Source: CAZTAO01 sp964611645
GTDB taxonomy: Bacteria; Armatimonadota; UBA5829
NCBI GenBank assembly: GCA_964611645.1
Contig: CAZTAO010000107.1
Span: forward strand, 1-8,682
DNA: 8,682 bases
Direction: 5' to 3'
In this document: in pieces, positions 1-6,785 of the stretch
How the letters are laid out: the number at the start of each line of letters is the position of its first letter
How positions within the stretch are numbered: the stretch's first letter is position 1
Made by a program: the position numbers and the translations under genes
Notes under the pieces: generated by a model
What the model saw: only the letters and a program-made list of their open reading frames with translations
Database searches by the model: none
Told to the model about the DNA's origin: nothing

Positions 1-571
1 CATCTTCCACGCCAGCAATCCGTTCCTCATGATCGGCAAGTGTAGCCGCTACATTACTGCCAAGCGGGGCGGATGGTGTCAGGTCCCCGGTGGTGCGGTT
101 GAAGATGTATACGGGGACCACCGTGCGGGATATCGCGCCGTCAGGCAGCGGGTCGGCTGAGGTATCCCGCCCCTGCAGCGTGGCTATCCATTTCTCGCGC
201 TCGGCAGTCGGTTCACCAGTCAGGGGACTGACCAGGGACGGATCATCCGAGGCGGTCACTACCCGACGAAAGACATCAAGGTATATGGTATGCAGCCCGG
301 AGCCGGAGAATGTCAGGCTTGCCCCGGGAACGTTCATGGCACACCCATCGACATAGACCACACCGTCAGCAATAGTCACATCGCCGCCAGCAACGATTCC
401 TGCCAGTCCGGAGATGATGGCGCCTTGGGAGAATACCCGGTCGAGTAACACTCGCCGCTCGTGCCCCTGCATATCCTGCATTTCGTTGAGTTCGGTGTCC
501 AGCAGGTCCCGGTCAGCCTGGTAGCAAACCCGTTTGTAGTTCTTGGTTTCGTCGAAGGTGTTTTCGCTCAA
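1..571 (-). CDS. DUF4815-like phage/injection-system protein (3' part outside the window), TTG start
   Basis: One hundred ninety codons are visible and the frame runs off the left edge without a stop. The N-terminus, SENTFDETKNYKRVCYQADR followed by LLDTELNEMQDMQGHERRVL, matches the opening 'FDe.KnY..vlfqag..lq.aELNEmQ' of DUF4815-type phage structural proteins. Next come a DVTIADGVVYVDGCAMNV strand pair and a segment TIYLDVFRRVVTASDDPSL ending near EREKW. The family function is not established; position after gpI suggests a baseplate-periphery or fibre-attachment part. The TTG start overlaps the gpI-like stop (TTGA) and has AGGAGAGGA 9 nt upstream. The next in-frame ATG would lose the conserved opening. 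Confidence 0.8.
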   Translation of the reverse strand, partial: MSENTFDETKNYKRVCYQADRDLLDTELNEMQDMQGHERRVLLDRVFSQGAIISGLAGIVAGGDVTIADGVVYVDGCAMNVPGASLTFSGSGLHTIYLDVFRRVVTASDDPSLVSPLTGEPTAEREKWIATLQGRDTSADPLPDGAISRTVVPVYIFNRTTGDLTPSAPLGSNVAATLADHEERIAGVED

Positions 572-1101
572 TTGGTGTTCTCCTCTCCTACCCAAACTAT
601 AGTGCCCGCGGGCTGGTGCCGGGCGACGGTCTCATCGAAGGCGCTGCTATCTTCCAGCGGCTCCGTCACGCCGTAGATCCCGTGGTTGTACCGGCGGCCG
701 GGCAGCTTCTGGTGATTGAGCTTAGACCGGTAGTTCAGTCGGCAGACCAGCCGAAAGGTCTCGATAATCTCGCCCTCCCAACCGAGCCGACGAAGCTCCC
801 GATCCAGACCCGCCAGCGTACCCGTGCGCCTGTAATACTCAATAGCCTCGCGTATCCGTTGCCGCTGTGGTCCCGGGCTGGCCTTCGGGTCGTAGGTCGC
901 GCCAACCAGTGCGGCCAGATACCCCAGGAAGTCAGGCGGGCAGTCCGCTGAAGACGCCAGACCGGGAATGTCAGCAATACGTTCCTGCAGATTGTCCAAG
1001 GTTGGGCCAACGACAGATAGCAATGCGCGGAGGTCGCCAGAGGTGTCGGACTCGGCATATACATCCGGAAGCAGTTCCAGCAGGCGTTCCACCCAGCCCA
1101 T
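568..1101 (-). CDS. Baseplate protein I-like (P2 tail protein I family)
   Basis: At 177 residues, it is a tail protein I-type wedge partner of the J protein, placed at the outer end of the wedge where fibres attach. The opening WVERLLELLPDVYAESD, the core CPPDFLGYLAALVGATYDP, the helix RQRIREAIEYYRRTGTLAGL and the C-terminal FDETVARHQPAGTIVWV match the family pattern 'P.eFL.wLA.lvG' and 'rRGT..gL...l'. The ATG overlaps the J stop by one base (TAATG), with GGAGG about 6 nt upstream. The stop overlaps the TTG start of the next gene (TTGA). Translational coupling with both neighbours is likely. Confidence 0.9.
   Translation of the reverse strand: MGWVERLLELLPDVYAESDTSGDLRALLSVVGPTLDNLQERIADIPGLASSADCPPDFLGYLAALVGATYDPKASPGPQRQRIREAIEYYRRTGTLAGLDRELRRLGWEGEIIETFRLVCRLNYRSKLNHQKLPGRRYNHGIYGVTEPLEDSSAFDETVARHQPAGTIVWVGEENTN
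581..589 (-). promoter_or_regulatory. Ribosome binding site for the TTG-started gene
   Basis: The minus strand reads AGGAGAGGA, placed 9 nt before the TTG at 571 and within the last codons of the gpI-like gene. It supports a TTG start coupled to the upstream stop. Confidence 0.75.
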
Positions 1102-2519
1102 TACCGCACCTCCGAGATGGTGAGGGTGATAGTGCCTAACACCGGTATCTCACGCTGGCCGAGGACGATGTCTCCCAAAGGTTCTCGCAGCGACACGTGG
1201 CTCACCCCCTCGACACCGTCAAGCAGAACCACCAGATCTGATGGGTACACCCGCTGGCCGAAGTCTTGATTTGCAAAGGAAAAGTGTTCGGCGAGAGTGT
1301 CCGCAGCTCGTCGCCGCACGGTCTCAGGATCCTCTCCGGGGTAAACCCAAATCTGCGCATCGATGCTTATCGGCACGTACACCGGGTCCACTATCCCGGC
1401 ATCGATTGTGAGCAGCCTCCGGGCCTCCAGATACTCCCAGAGGCTGGATTTGAGCAGATCGGAGGGCAAACCACCGCCTTCGGGGGCGATGCACACGCGA
1501 ACGGAGTAGATTCTGAGGCTGACATCATCATTCACGTCTATTATGCGAGCCTTTGCCACGCCTGGGAAGGCCAGACACAGCGATCTGTAGTCTTCCCGCG
1601 TCACGGCTTTCCAGGTAGAGCGGACAGTGCTGGGAGCAACCAGGCGCGCATGTTCCAGGGTTTCCTTATCGGCTCCGCCCGTAGCTGCGAGAAAGTTATC
1701 CACAGCGAGGCCCACAGTCCGACCATCCGGTGCGCGAACGGCAGATGCGACGGTGTTGACGCGATGCGGCGCGATGTTTCCAGATGCTCCCTGTGTCGAA
1801 ATATAGGTAACTTCCACCAACCTACCTTCGTTTGGTAACATCCCACATGTGCCGTCCCCGAAGACAATGGAGACTACGTCAAGGCCGTCTGTGTCCACGC
1901 GGTAGTGGATGTCGTTGGAATCGCTATCGGCAAAATGCTGGACTTCTTCCCAGGAAACCCCTCCCACCTTGACCAGCACTGAACCATGCGCAACGTCCGT
2001 TCGGTTCAGAACAAGGCGAGCCCCGACGGTTCCGGTCGCGGCGAAGGATTCTGAAACAAGCTCCCCCTGGAGGGCATCCGCTTCAATGGATATATCACCC
2101 GCAAGCAGAACGGCGTCGCTGATCGTCACGAAGGAGATTGCTACTTCCTCGTCTGCCGCCCTCACAAGCGTCCCCGCGGGGATAGTCACATTTGTCGGCT
2201 CCGGCTGCGTGAGCGTGAACCTGACGCGCGTGCTGGCTGCGACCGGCCCGTGCAGCGTGTAGCCGACCAGGGCGCACAGGCTAGCGATGTTGGGCCTCTG
2301 TCGAGCCGTGGGCAGGTAACACTCGGCAGCCTGCGCATCGATGTAGTAGGCGAGCATATCAGCGGTACCTGCAAATAGCTCCAGGAGCACTACTCCTAGG
2401 TCGCTGGGGTTCATATCCGTCCAGCGGTCCGTGAGTTGTGGAATGCGGGCCATCAACTCCTCGCGAATCGATTCATAGTCTTTGTCCACGTATGGAAGTC
2501 TGCCGCGACGTACGGTCAT
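1101..2519 (-). CDS. Baseplate J/gp47-like wedge protein
   Basis: At 472 residues, it is the main wedge protein that forms the ring around the hub. The N-terminus (VDKDYESIREELMARIPQLT, then WTDMNPSDLG and LLELFAGTADMLAYYIDAQA) and the helix with RQRPNIASLCALVGYTLHG are diagnostic of the Baseplate J family. Further matches are an FGDG turn (220-223), the segment GGADKETLEHARLVAPSTVR, then VTREDYRSLCLAFPGVAKAR. The C-terminal VPISIDAQIWVYPGEDPETV and PSDLVVLLDGVEGVSHVSL complete it. The ATG follows the gp25-like stop by 7 nt, with GGAG about 10 nt upstream. Its stop (TAA) shares one base with the ATG of the gpI-like gene. Wedge gene order gp25-J-I is the usual one in phages. Confidence 0.95.
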   Translation of the reverse strand: MTVRRGRLPYVDKDYESIREELMARIPQLTDRWTDMNPSDLGVVLLELFAGTADMLAYYIDAQAAECYLPTARQRPNIASLCALVGYTLHGPVAASTRVRFTLTQPEPTNVTIPAGTLVRAADEEVAISFVTISDAVLLAGDISIEADALQGELVSESFAATGTVGARLVLNRTDVAHGSVLVKVGGVSWEEVQHFADSDSNDIHYRVDTDGLDVVSIVFGDGTCGMLPNEGRLVEVTYISTQGASGNIAPHRVNTVASAVRAPDGRTVGLAVDNFLAATGGADKETLEHARLVAPSTVRSTWKAVTREDYRSLCLAFPGVAKARIIDVNDDVSLRIYSVRVCIAPEGGGLPSDLLKSSLWEYLEARRLLTIDAGIVDPVYVPISIDAQIWVYPGEDPETVRRRAADTLAEHFSFANQDFGQRVYPSDLVVLLDGVEGVSHVSLREPLGDIVLGQREIPVLGTITLTISEVR

Positions 2520-2526
2520 GGTATAA

Positions 2527-3336
2527 TCACTCCAGTTCCCGGTAGAAGGGGTATACGAGATTGCCCTCCACCTGGGATGATATGAGACGGTAGTCTATGC
2601 GGACCAATACGAGGTGGCCGTCCGTGCCGTCCGGCCCGCAGCTTACGTCACTGATAATGACCCGCGGCTCCCACTCCTCCAGGGCCTCGATTACCTCGTG
2701 TCGGAGAAGCCCATACAGTAGCGAATCATTTGGCTCAAAGACCAGCTCGTGCAGCCTGGTGCCGAAGTCCGGCCGCATCAGGCGCTCGCCTTTCCTGGTC
2801 CCAAGTATCTGCCGGATGCTCTCGTGAATGTGAGCATGATTGGAAGACGTGGCGGTAGAGATCTGCGCGCCACCGGACCGCCTCTGAAACGCGAACGGGA
2901 ACCGCAGACCTTTGCCCAGGAAATCCAGCCCGGGTTCTTCGCGCCGGGCAAGCGACTCTCGTTCGGCCGTGCGGATGACCAGCAGCGTATCGATGGTTGC
3001 GGTCATAAGGTCGGAAACTGCCAGTCGGACATCGGCATCGAGGGAGATCGGGCGACTTACGACAATCCGTGTGTCCGGGTCCTCGGAGTATTCCCGGCTC
3101 ACCACCAGTCGCAGATCAGCATCCCCGGAGAAGGCGCGCGTGACAGCCTGATGCGTATCGGCCTGCAAGGCGACGGGCTGGGTGACCTCTAGCAGCCCGT
3201 CAAAGAGCATATCCACAGGCGTGCCGGTTATCTCGGCATATTCCACCTGCACGACCACCGAGGCCACACGGGACTGAGCCGCCTCGGTTATCTCCACCTG
3301 CGCGAGTGCTGAGGCTACGCGAATATCATCTGCCAT
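2527..3336 (-). CDS. gp25-like baseplate wedge protein with long repeat-bearing N-terminal extension
   Basis: The protein is 269 residues, about twice the usual gp25 length (near 130). Residues 160-269 are a clear gp25/lysozyme-like wedge domain: IRQILGTRKGERLMRPDFGT, LHELVFEPND, VIEALEEWEPRVIISDV and a closing strand before VYPFYRELE. The family is named lysozyme-like but acts structurally in the wedge, joining the wedge to sheath and hub. Residues 1-33 contain two RVAS-x3-QVE units. Residues 46-129 contain six 14-residue units beginning with Asp. The fusion is not explained by the usual wedge role. The stop lies 7 nt before the J gene, and the start has only a weak AGG. An in-frame TAA just upstream rules out an earlier start. 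Confidence 0.9.
   Translation of the reverse strand: MADDIRVASALAQVEITEAAQSRVASVVVQVEYAEITGTPVDMLFDGLLEVTQPVALQADTHQAVTRAFSGDADLRLVVSREYSEDPDTRIVVSRPISLDADVRLAVSDLMTATIDTLLVIRTAERESLARREEPGLDFLGKGLRFPFAFQRRSGGAQISTATSSNHAHIHESIRQILGTRKGERLMRPDFGTRLHELVFEPNDSLLYGLLRHEVIEALEEWEPRVIISDVSCGPDGTDGHLVLVRIDYRLISSQVEGNLVYPFYRELE
2950..3201 (-). repeat. Six tandem 14-residue repeats in the gp25-like protein
   Basis: Residues 46-129 divide without gaps into six units of 14 residues, each starting with Asp. Examples are DLRLVVSREYSEDP, DTRIVVSRPISLDA and DVRLAVSDLMTATI. The core pattern is D-x-x-x-x-V-(S/T), usually followed by Arg. The codons differ widely between units, so the repeat is old and kept at protein level. 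A further pair of related RVAS units lies closer to the N-terminus. Confidence 0.75.
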
Positions 3337-3360
3337 TTGGCATTACCTGCTTCATTGCCA

Positions 3361-4521
3361 TCACGGTATTATCGACTCCACACCTACGAGCAGCTTATCA
3401 AACTCAGCCCAACTGAGAGCCTGACCCGTGTCCAGAGGATCCTCACCGCCACTGAGCACCTTCATCATACCGGTGTAGTTGGCGGTCCCTGGCACATTGG
3501 GATCAGGTGTGCCACCCACGTCCCAGGCAGCATATACCACTGGATTAGCAGCATCGGATTTCGTCACCACGGGTTTGCAGCCCGCTCCTACGGCCGTCCC
3601 GTCCTGGGCCGTGGCAAAGAGAGAGACTGCCTTGAGTGTGCTGTTCTCCGGCACCCCCAGTTGTGCCCGGGTCTTTAGCTTCAATGCCTGTCTGTTGCCA
3701 TTCACGCCGCTGGCAATATAGGGAAGCGTGCCCGTCCACTTCTGGGGAACATCATCCACAATCGCAAACTTGCTGGTGCCGGTGGAAGGCGTCCAGTCGT
3801 TGATGCTCGGAGAATCCGAGACCGGCAGATCGGCCACTATCCGGGTGCATAGACCGCACCACGGCACATCGTCTTCCAGTTCCCCCACATTGATAGCGAT
3901 ATCGTCCAGATAGTACTTGGCTACCACCAGGGGAAGAACCGGCTGGCCGTAATCCACGTAGGGAATAGCGTCGCTGCCCAGGTCCGCAGTTGAATTGCTG
4001 CCGATAACTTGGCCGTTTACTCGCAGGCTCAGAAGACTATTAGCGCCATCGATCCTTATCTTGATCTCTATGCAGAGCCAGTTGTTGGCCATCTCCAGTG
4101 GCCCGGTGGCGATGGTGACTGACGGATTGCTCCAGGTCAACGAAAGTGTCTGTGCTGAGGGATTGAGCGATACATAGCCATTGCCAAACTTCACCGGAAT
4201 GAATGTCGCGACGTTATTGCCCAACGACCATACGTACAGTCGAATAGTGAGGTTGCGCGCCCCGTTGTTGATGGTGTATCTTAGGGAGTGTGCCTTCCCC
4301 GATGTACCGCCGGAGATCGTGGTGTTGCTGCAAAACGCATACCCGCCATTCCTGCCGACAGTAGCTAGAACGCCCATCGTAGTGATGTAGGAGTAGTGGG
4401 CAATTGAATGCATTGTATATATAGACCCGTTCTTGACCCCACTGAGTCCATACTCGACATGCGTTATGTTCTCCGGTAGTCCAGTCTCAAAGCCGTCTGT
4501 TAGTACTCTACGCCAGGCCAT
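3361..4521 (-). CDS. Minor structural protein with concanavalin/LamG-like domain (possible receptor-binding protein)
   Basis: At 386 residues it falls into two parts. Residues 1-215 look like a beta-sandwich of the concanavalin/LamG type. They open with a DGFETG motif, run through alternating strands (LTIRLYVWSLG, WLCIEIKIRIDG, LLSLRVNGQVIG) and end in YYLDDIAIN, a typical last strand. A WCGLC hinge follows at 221-225. Residues 226-386 resemble a recurrent C-terminal module of phage structural proteins: a strand with ALKLKTRAQLGV, then LKAVSLFATAQDG, and the closing 'DPlDTG.alsW.efd.l.vGvES'. The lectin-like fold suggests glycan or surface binding, possibly on a short fibre. That role is inference. 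The ATG has AGGAGG about 8 nt upstream. No signal peptide or membrane segment is present. Confidence 0.8.
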   Translation of the reverse strand: MAWRRVLTDGFETGLPENITHVEYGLSGVKNGSIYTMHSIAHYSYITTMGVLATVGRNGGYAFCSNTTISGGTSGKAHSLRYTINNGARNLTIRLYVWSLGNNVATFIPVKFGNGYVSLNPSAQTLSLTWSNPSVTIATGPLEMANNWLCIEIKIRIDGANSLLSLRVNGQVIGSNSTADLGSDAIPYVDYGQPVLPLVVAKYYLDDIAINVGELEDDVPWCGLCTRIVADLPVSDSPSINDWTPSTGTSKFAIVDDVPQKWTGTLPYIASGVNGNRQALKLKTRAQLGVPENSTLKAVSLFATAQDGTAVGAGCKPVVTKSDAANPVVYAAWDVGGTPDPNVPGTANYTGMMKVLSGGEDPLDTGQALSWAEFDKLLVGVESIIP

Positions 4522-4532
4522 TGGTCTGCCTC

Positions 4533-5129
4533 CTACACGCTCGTGCGGATCTCGGTGCCGGTGATCCGAAGCTTTATATCTGACTTGTTCTGGACGGCTG
4601 TCTCAGGGGGCACCGTATACCTACGCCAGAACGCAAGTGTGGCGTTGTGGGCCTTATCACCAAGCGGAAGCGCAGCGCCGGCAACAGCCGCGTCCAGGGC
4701 GTTCTGGGTCAGGGCGAGCGCACACCAGGTCGACTCGTCCGGAGCGACGGCATCGGTGGGGGTGATGGTAACCCCATCATACTCGAACGCAGCGTATGCC
4801 ACTGCTCCGGTGAGATGTGCTGCGGCGGTAGTGCCAAGCGCCGCCCTGGCCACGGTAAGCTGCGTTGTCCCGCCACCTGAGACAACCGTCATCATCTCGG
4901 AATCGACCACTATGATATCGCCGTCTGCAAAGGCAGCGCGGGCGAGGGTGACTGCAGTAACTACGCCATCGATGTCCCCGGCAAGCGGAGACTGTTCGTT
5001 GGCGAGATGGAGTTGCCTGTCTGCGCTGCCGCCTGATGGGCCGTCCAACTGTGCGACGTCCGGACTGGACATATCGCCCTCTGAAATGGGCTGGATAAGT
5101 GCAGCGTCTATATAAAGATGCAAAGACAT
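4533..5129 (-). CDS. Phage-type baseplate/tail structural protein, function unknown
   Basis: The protein is 198 residues. I do not recognise a named family with certainty, but several patterns recur in structural proteins of tailed phages. One is the segment LARAAFADGDIIVVDSEMM followed by LTVARAALGTTAAAHLTGAV, a 'GD.i.ID.E.m.V....LTV.RgalGT.a.aH..Ga' module. Another is the C-terminal FWRRYTVPPETAVQNKSDIK, close to the common 'FW.R..vPagt..qn..di.Lr' ending. No signal peptide or membrane segment is seen. The start with AGGAGG 8 nt upstream replaces a longer reading from 5162. It lies between the PAAR and lectin-like genes, so a place on the outer baseplate or an adaptor role is plausible but inferred. 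Confidence 0.8.
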   Translation of the reverse strand: MSLHLYIDAALIQPISEGDMSSPDVAQLDGPSGGSADRQLHLANEQSPLAGDIDGVVTAVTLARAAFADGDIIVVDSEMMTVVSGGGTTQLTVARAALGTTAAAHLTGAVAYAAFEYDGVTITPTDAVAPDESTWCALALTQNALDAAVAGAALPLGDKAHNATLAFWRRYTVPPETAVQNKSDIKLRITGTEIRTSV

Positions 5130-5133
5130 AGAA

Positions 5134-5403
5134 TCATCCTCCTGCCGTTTCGGCTTGTTCACTACCAGTTGTTATCGCTGCCCCGCAGCCGGCTACGTCC
5201 CCCACCCGCGCTATTGGCGATCCCTCAACATCGACCGTGGGACTGCCGGTGACTATAGGCGTTACCCCGTGGCCTGGGATGGGGCAGGAATGCAGGTCGC
5301 CCCGTCTGGCCACAGGAATGCCGTCTGCGTATGTGCGATCAGCAGCCGTAATTATCACCCCGCCGTGGGACGAACTATCTCCGAGCCTCGCAATCTTGGC
5401 CAT
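5134..5403 (-). CDS. PAAR-domain spike tip protein
   Basis: At 89 residues, it is a complete small PAAR protein that sharpens the tip of the spike trimer. It shows the family's repeated turns: a GDSSSHGG start, then GIPVARRGDLHSC, HGVTPIVTGSPTVDVEGSP and ARVGDVAGCGAAITTGSE. Candidate metal ligands are H13, H38, H45 and a Cys (C40 or C73); known PAAR tips bind zinc through His and Cys at the apex. There is no fused effector domain, so this gene gives no sign of a toxin. The ATG has GGGGA about 7 nt upstream, inside the end of the preceding gene. The spike gene lies one gene upstream, which fits a spike-tip pairing. Confidence 0.95.
   Translation of the reverse strand: MAKIARLGDSSSHGGVIITAADRTYADGIPVARRGDLHSCPIPGHGVTPIVTGSPTVDVEGSPIARVGDVAGCGAAITTGSEQAETAGG
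5138..5143 (-). promoter_or_regulatory. Strong ribosome binding site that sets the start at 5129
   Basis: The minus strand reads AGGAGG, placed 8 nt before the ATG at 5129 and inside the last codons of the PAAR gene. A longer in-frame reading from 5162 would lie upstream of this site and overlap the PAAR gene, so 5129 is preferred. Confidence 0.85.
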
Positions 5404-5404
5404 G

Positions 5405-5803
5405 CTATTTCCCCAAGTAGCTGATGACGGCGCTGATCACTCCGCTGACGATCCCGCCAAGTGCTACCACAAGCATCGCGGTCTTCCAAAGGGTATCGCT
5501 GCCAACCTTCTTGGAAAGCTCCGACCACAGGCACTTTATCTCGTTGCCGTGGCGTTCGAGTTCATCGTTTATGGCCTTGGCGATGAGTTGCACGCTCTCT
5601 TTGTCAGATTTGAGTTCCATCCGGCGCTCAATGGTTTCCAGGCGTGTAAGTATGTCGCGCCGGTGATCCTCCAGTATGGTGCGGAATTCCGCCCGCCACT
5701 GGTCGAAGGTCTTTGCCAGCAGCCGCTCACTTTCCACCCATCCGCATTTGGTCGGTCCCTGGCACTCGCCGGGCTGTTGAACCTGCTCTTCGTGTTCACT
5801 CAT
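5405..5803 (-). CDS. Coiled-coil membrane protein, XhlA/holin-like
   Basis: This protein has 132 residues. About residues 25-98 are highly charged and helical with heptad-like hydrophobic spacing (around ILTRLETIERRMELK and VQLIAKAINDELERHGNEI), which suggests a coiled coil. Residues 107-129 (WKTAMLVVALGGIVSGVISAV onward) form one C-terminal membrane segment ending in YLGK. This order, long coiled coil then a single terminal membrane helix, matches haemolysin XhlA-type phage proteins, which act with holins in lysis. The N-terminus carries a C-x5-C pair (C14, C20). The ATG overlaps the spike stop by four bases, and the PAAR gene starts one base after the stop. A role in lysis is inferred from architecture. 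A tail-associated membrane anchor is the alternative. Confidence 0.75.
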   Translation of the reverse strand: MSEHEEQVQQPGECQGPTKCGWVESERLLAKTFDQWRAEFRTILEDHRRDILTRLETIERRMELKSDKESVQLIAKAINDELERHGNEIKCLWSELSKKVGSDTLWKTAMLVVALGGIVSGVISAVISYLGK

Positions 5804-6462
5804 GGGTTGATGTACACCTTTCCTGCCGAACGGATGGTAATGTCTCCGGTCTGCGCATCCATGGTCAGAGTGCTGCCTGCGGCGTCCCGAACGTGAATGC
5901 GTTGGCCGGATTCCATAATGACCTGCTGACCGCTAGAATCCAGCATACTAACGCAGGCAGAAGTGTCGCGGTCGTCGAGCAATATCACGTGGCCCGCCGG
6001 TGACTTCGCGAGCACATACACCTTCGGGCACCAAAACGGCGGATGAGCGTGGAACTTGCCATGCTCCAGATTGTCGGCCCGGTTCGATGCATGATCATCC
6101 CGATCTCCGCAAACAGCACACTCACTGCCGCTGCACAGTCGTGTAGCCTCGTCCGGCATTTCGCCTGGGTTGCTGCCAGCGATCCACACTCCCGACCAGA
6201 TCGGGAACTGTGGGTTGCCGCCCTCGAACTCTGCCCAGACCGAAGCCCCCTCCGGAGGGACCAGGAACGTCCCGCAATTATCAGTGCCGCCGAACGGGAA
6301 GCAGGGTGAAGCCCAGTCCGACCAATTGTCACTACCGACCCCGAGAACGGCTGGGATTTCCAACCGGCACCTGCCCAGCCGTTCGGGGTCATGATTGTCG
6401 CGGACGAAGGCCCGGTACTTCCCATACCACTGCGCTGTCTGTTCCTGGTCCTGGAGTTCCAC
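5800..6462 (-). CDS. Baseplate spike protein (gp5/gpV-like: OB fold plus beta-helix)
   Basis: At 220 residues, it is the membrane-puncturing spike below the hub. Residues 12-95 are a clear gp5/gpV OB fold: YGKYRAFVRDNHDPERLGRC, then WASPCFPFGG, and VPPEGASVWAEFEGGNPQFPIWSG written in two parts (VPPEGASVWAEFEGG, residues 68-82; NPQFPIWSG, residues 83-91). Residues 150-220 form repeated short strands with Gly turns (GHVILLDD, GQQVIMESGQRIHV, GSTLTMDAQTGDITI, GKVYINP), typical of the trimeric spike beta-helix. Between them (110-145) lies a Cys/His cluster, C-x4-C-x2-C, then four His and a Cys. T4 gp5 has a lysozyme domain between OB fold and helix; none is present here. The GTG start follows an in-frame TGA closely, with AGAGGA 10 nt upstream. 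The stop overlaps the next ATG (ATGA). Confidence 0.9.
   Translation of the reverse strand: MELQDQEQTAQWYGKYRAFVRDNHDPERLGRCRLEIPAVLGVGSDNWSDWASPCFPFGGTDNCGTFLVPPEGASVWAEFEGGNPQFPIWSGVWIAGSNPGEMPDEATRLCSGSECAVCGDRDDHASNRADNLEHGKFHAHPPFWCPKVYVLAKSPAGHVILLDDRDTSACVSMLDSSGQQVIMESGQRIHVRDAAGSTLTMDAQTGDITIRSAGKVYINP
6028..6135 (-). other. Cys/His-rich insert in the spike protein (possible metal site)
   Basis: Residues 110-145 of the spike contain C110, C115, C118, H124, H134, H138, H140 and C145, between the OB fold and the beta-helix. The spacing C-x4-C-x2-C followed by grouped His residues could bind zinc or another metal, or the cysteines could form disulfides. This is a reading of residue spacing only; no known zinc-finger family is recognised. 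Confidence 0.5.
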
Positions 6463-6466
6463 GATC

Positions 6467-6775
6467 CTACAGTCCTCTCAGGGCTTCCCGGACGATCTTG
6501 GTGATCGCTGCCGGAGTCTTCTTCTTCGGGTCGGCCTTAGCCACGGCGTCGACGATGGCGTCCTGCGCCCCCGATGAAAGTTTGCTCTGAGTCTGTGATA
6601 CCAGGCTCTTCACCGTCTTTGACCCGAGAACCTCAATGGCCCCGACTACTGCGTCCAGAGCAGCCGCCTGGGCGCGCCCCCAAGCCGTGAGCTTGAGCAT
6701 CGCTATGAGCGCGAGAAGCAGGGTGATAATCGCCTCTCTGTTCTCCACTACGAATCCAATCGTCTGATTTACCAC
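6467..6775 (-). CDS. Small membrane protein, holin-like candidate (N-terminal membrane segment)
   Basis: This protein of 102 residues (105 if the upstream GTG at 6784 is used) has one strongly hydrophobic segment, EAIITLLLALIAMLKLTAWG, near the N-terminus. An Ala/Val-rich amphipathic helix follows, and then a basic region with DPKKKTP. Size and layout fit small phage membrane proteins such as holins of the single-segment kind, but no family is certain. The start at 6775 is preferred because AGGAG (6786-6790) lies 10 nt before it and only 1 nt before the GTG at 6784. The gene sits between the hub and spike genes, an odd place for a lysis gene, so a structural or assembly role at the membrane is also possible. 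Confidence 0.7.
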   Translation of the reverse strand: MVNQTIGFVVENREAIITLLLALIAMLKLTAWGRAQAAALDAVVGAIEVLGSKTVKSLVSQTQSKLSSGAQDAIVDAVAKADPKKKTPAAITKIVREALRGL

Positions 6776-6785
6776 TTCTACCACT

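Noticed and set aside
1761..1776. GCGATG repeated 10 bases apart
   Set aside because: It is only six bases long, lies inside the J gene, and is expected by chance in coding DNA.
1266..1838. 190-codon open frame on the plus strand
   Set aside because: It is antisense to the clear baseplate J gene and its composition is that of a shadow frame.
4543..5115. 190-codon open frame on the plus strand
   Set aside because: It lies fully antisense to the phage-type structural gene, is rich in Ser/Ala/Val as expected from a mirrored frame, and matches no family. The minus-strand gene has a strong ribosome binding site and tight operon spacing.
5130..5162. Longer start for the 198-residue protein, adding 11 residues
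   Set aside because: It would overlap the PAAR gene and lie upstream of the AGGAGG at 5138-5143, which is well spaced for the ATG at 5129.
5237..5896. 219-codon open frame on the plus strand
   Set aside because: It crosses the PAAR, coiled-coil and spike genes in antisense, all of which are recognisable. No domain is visible in it.
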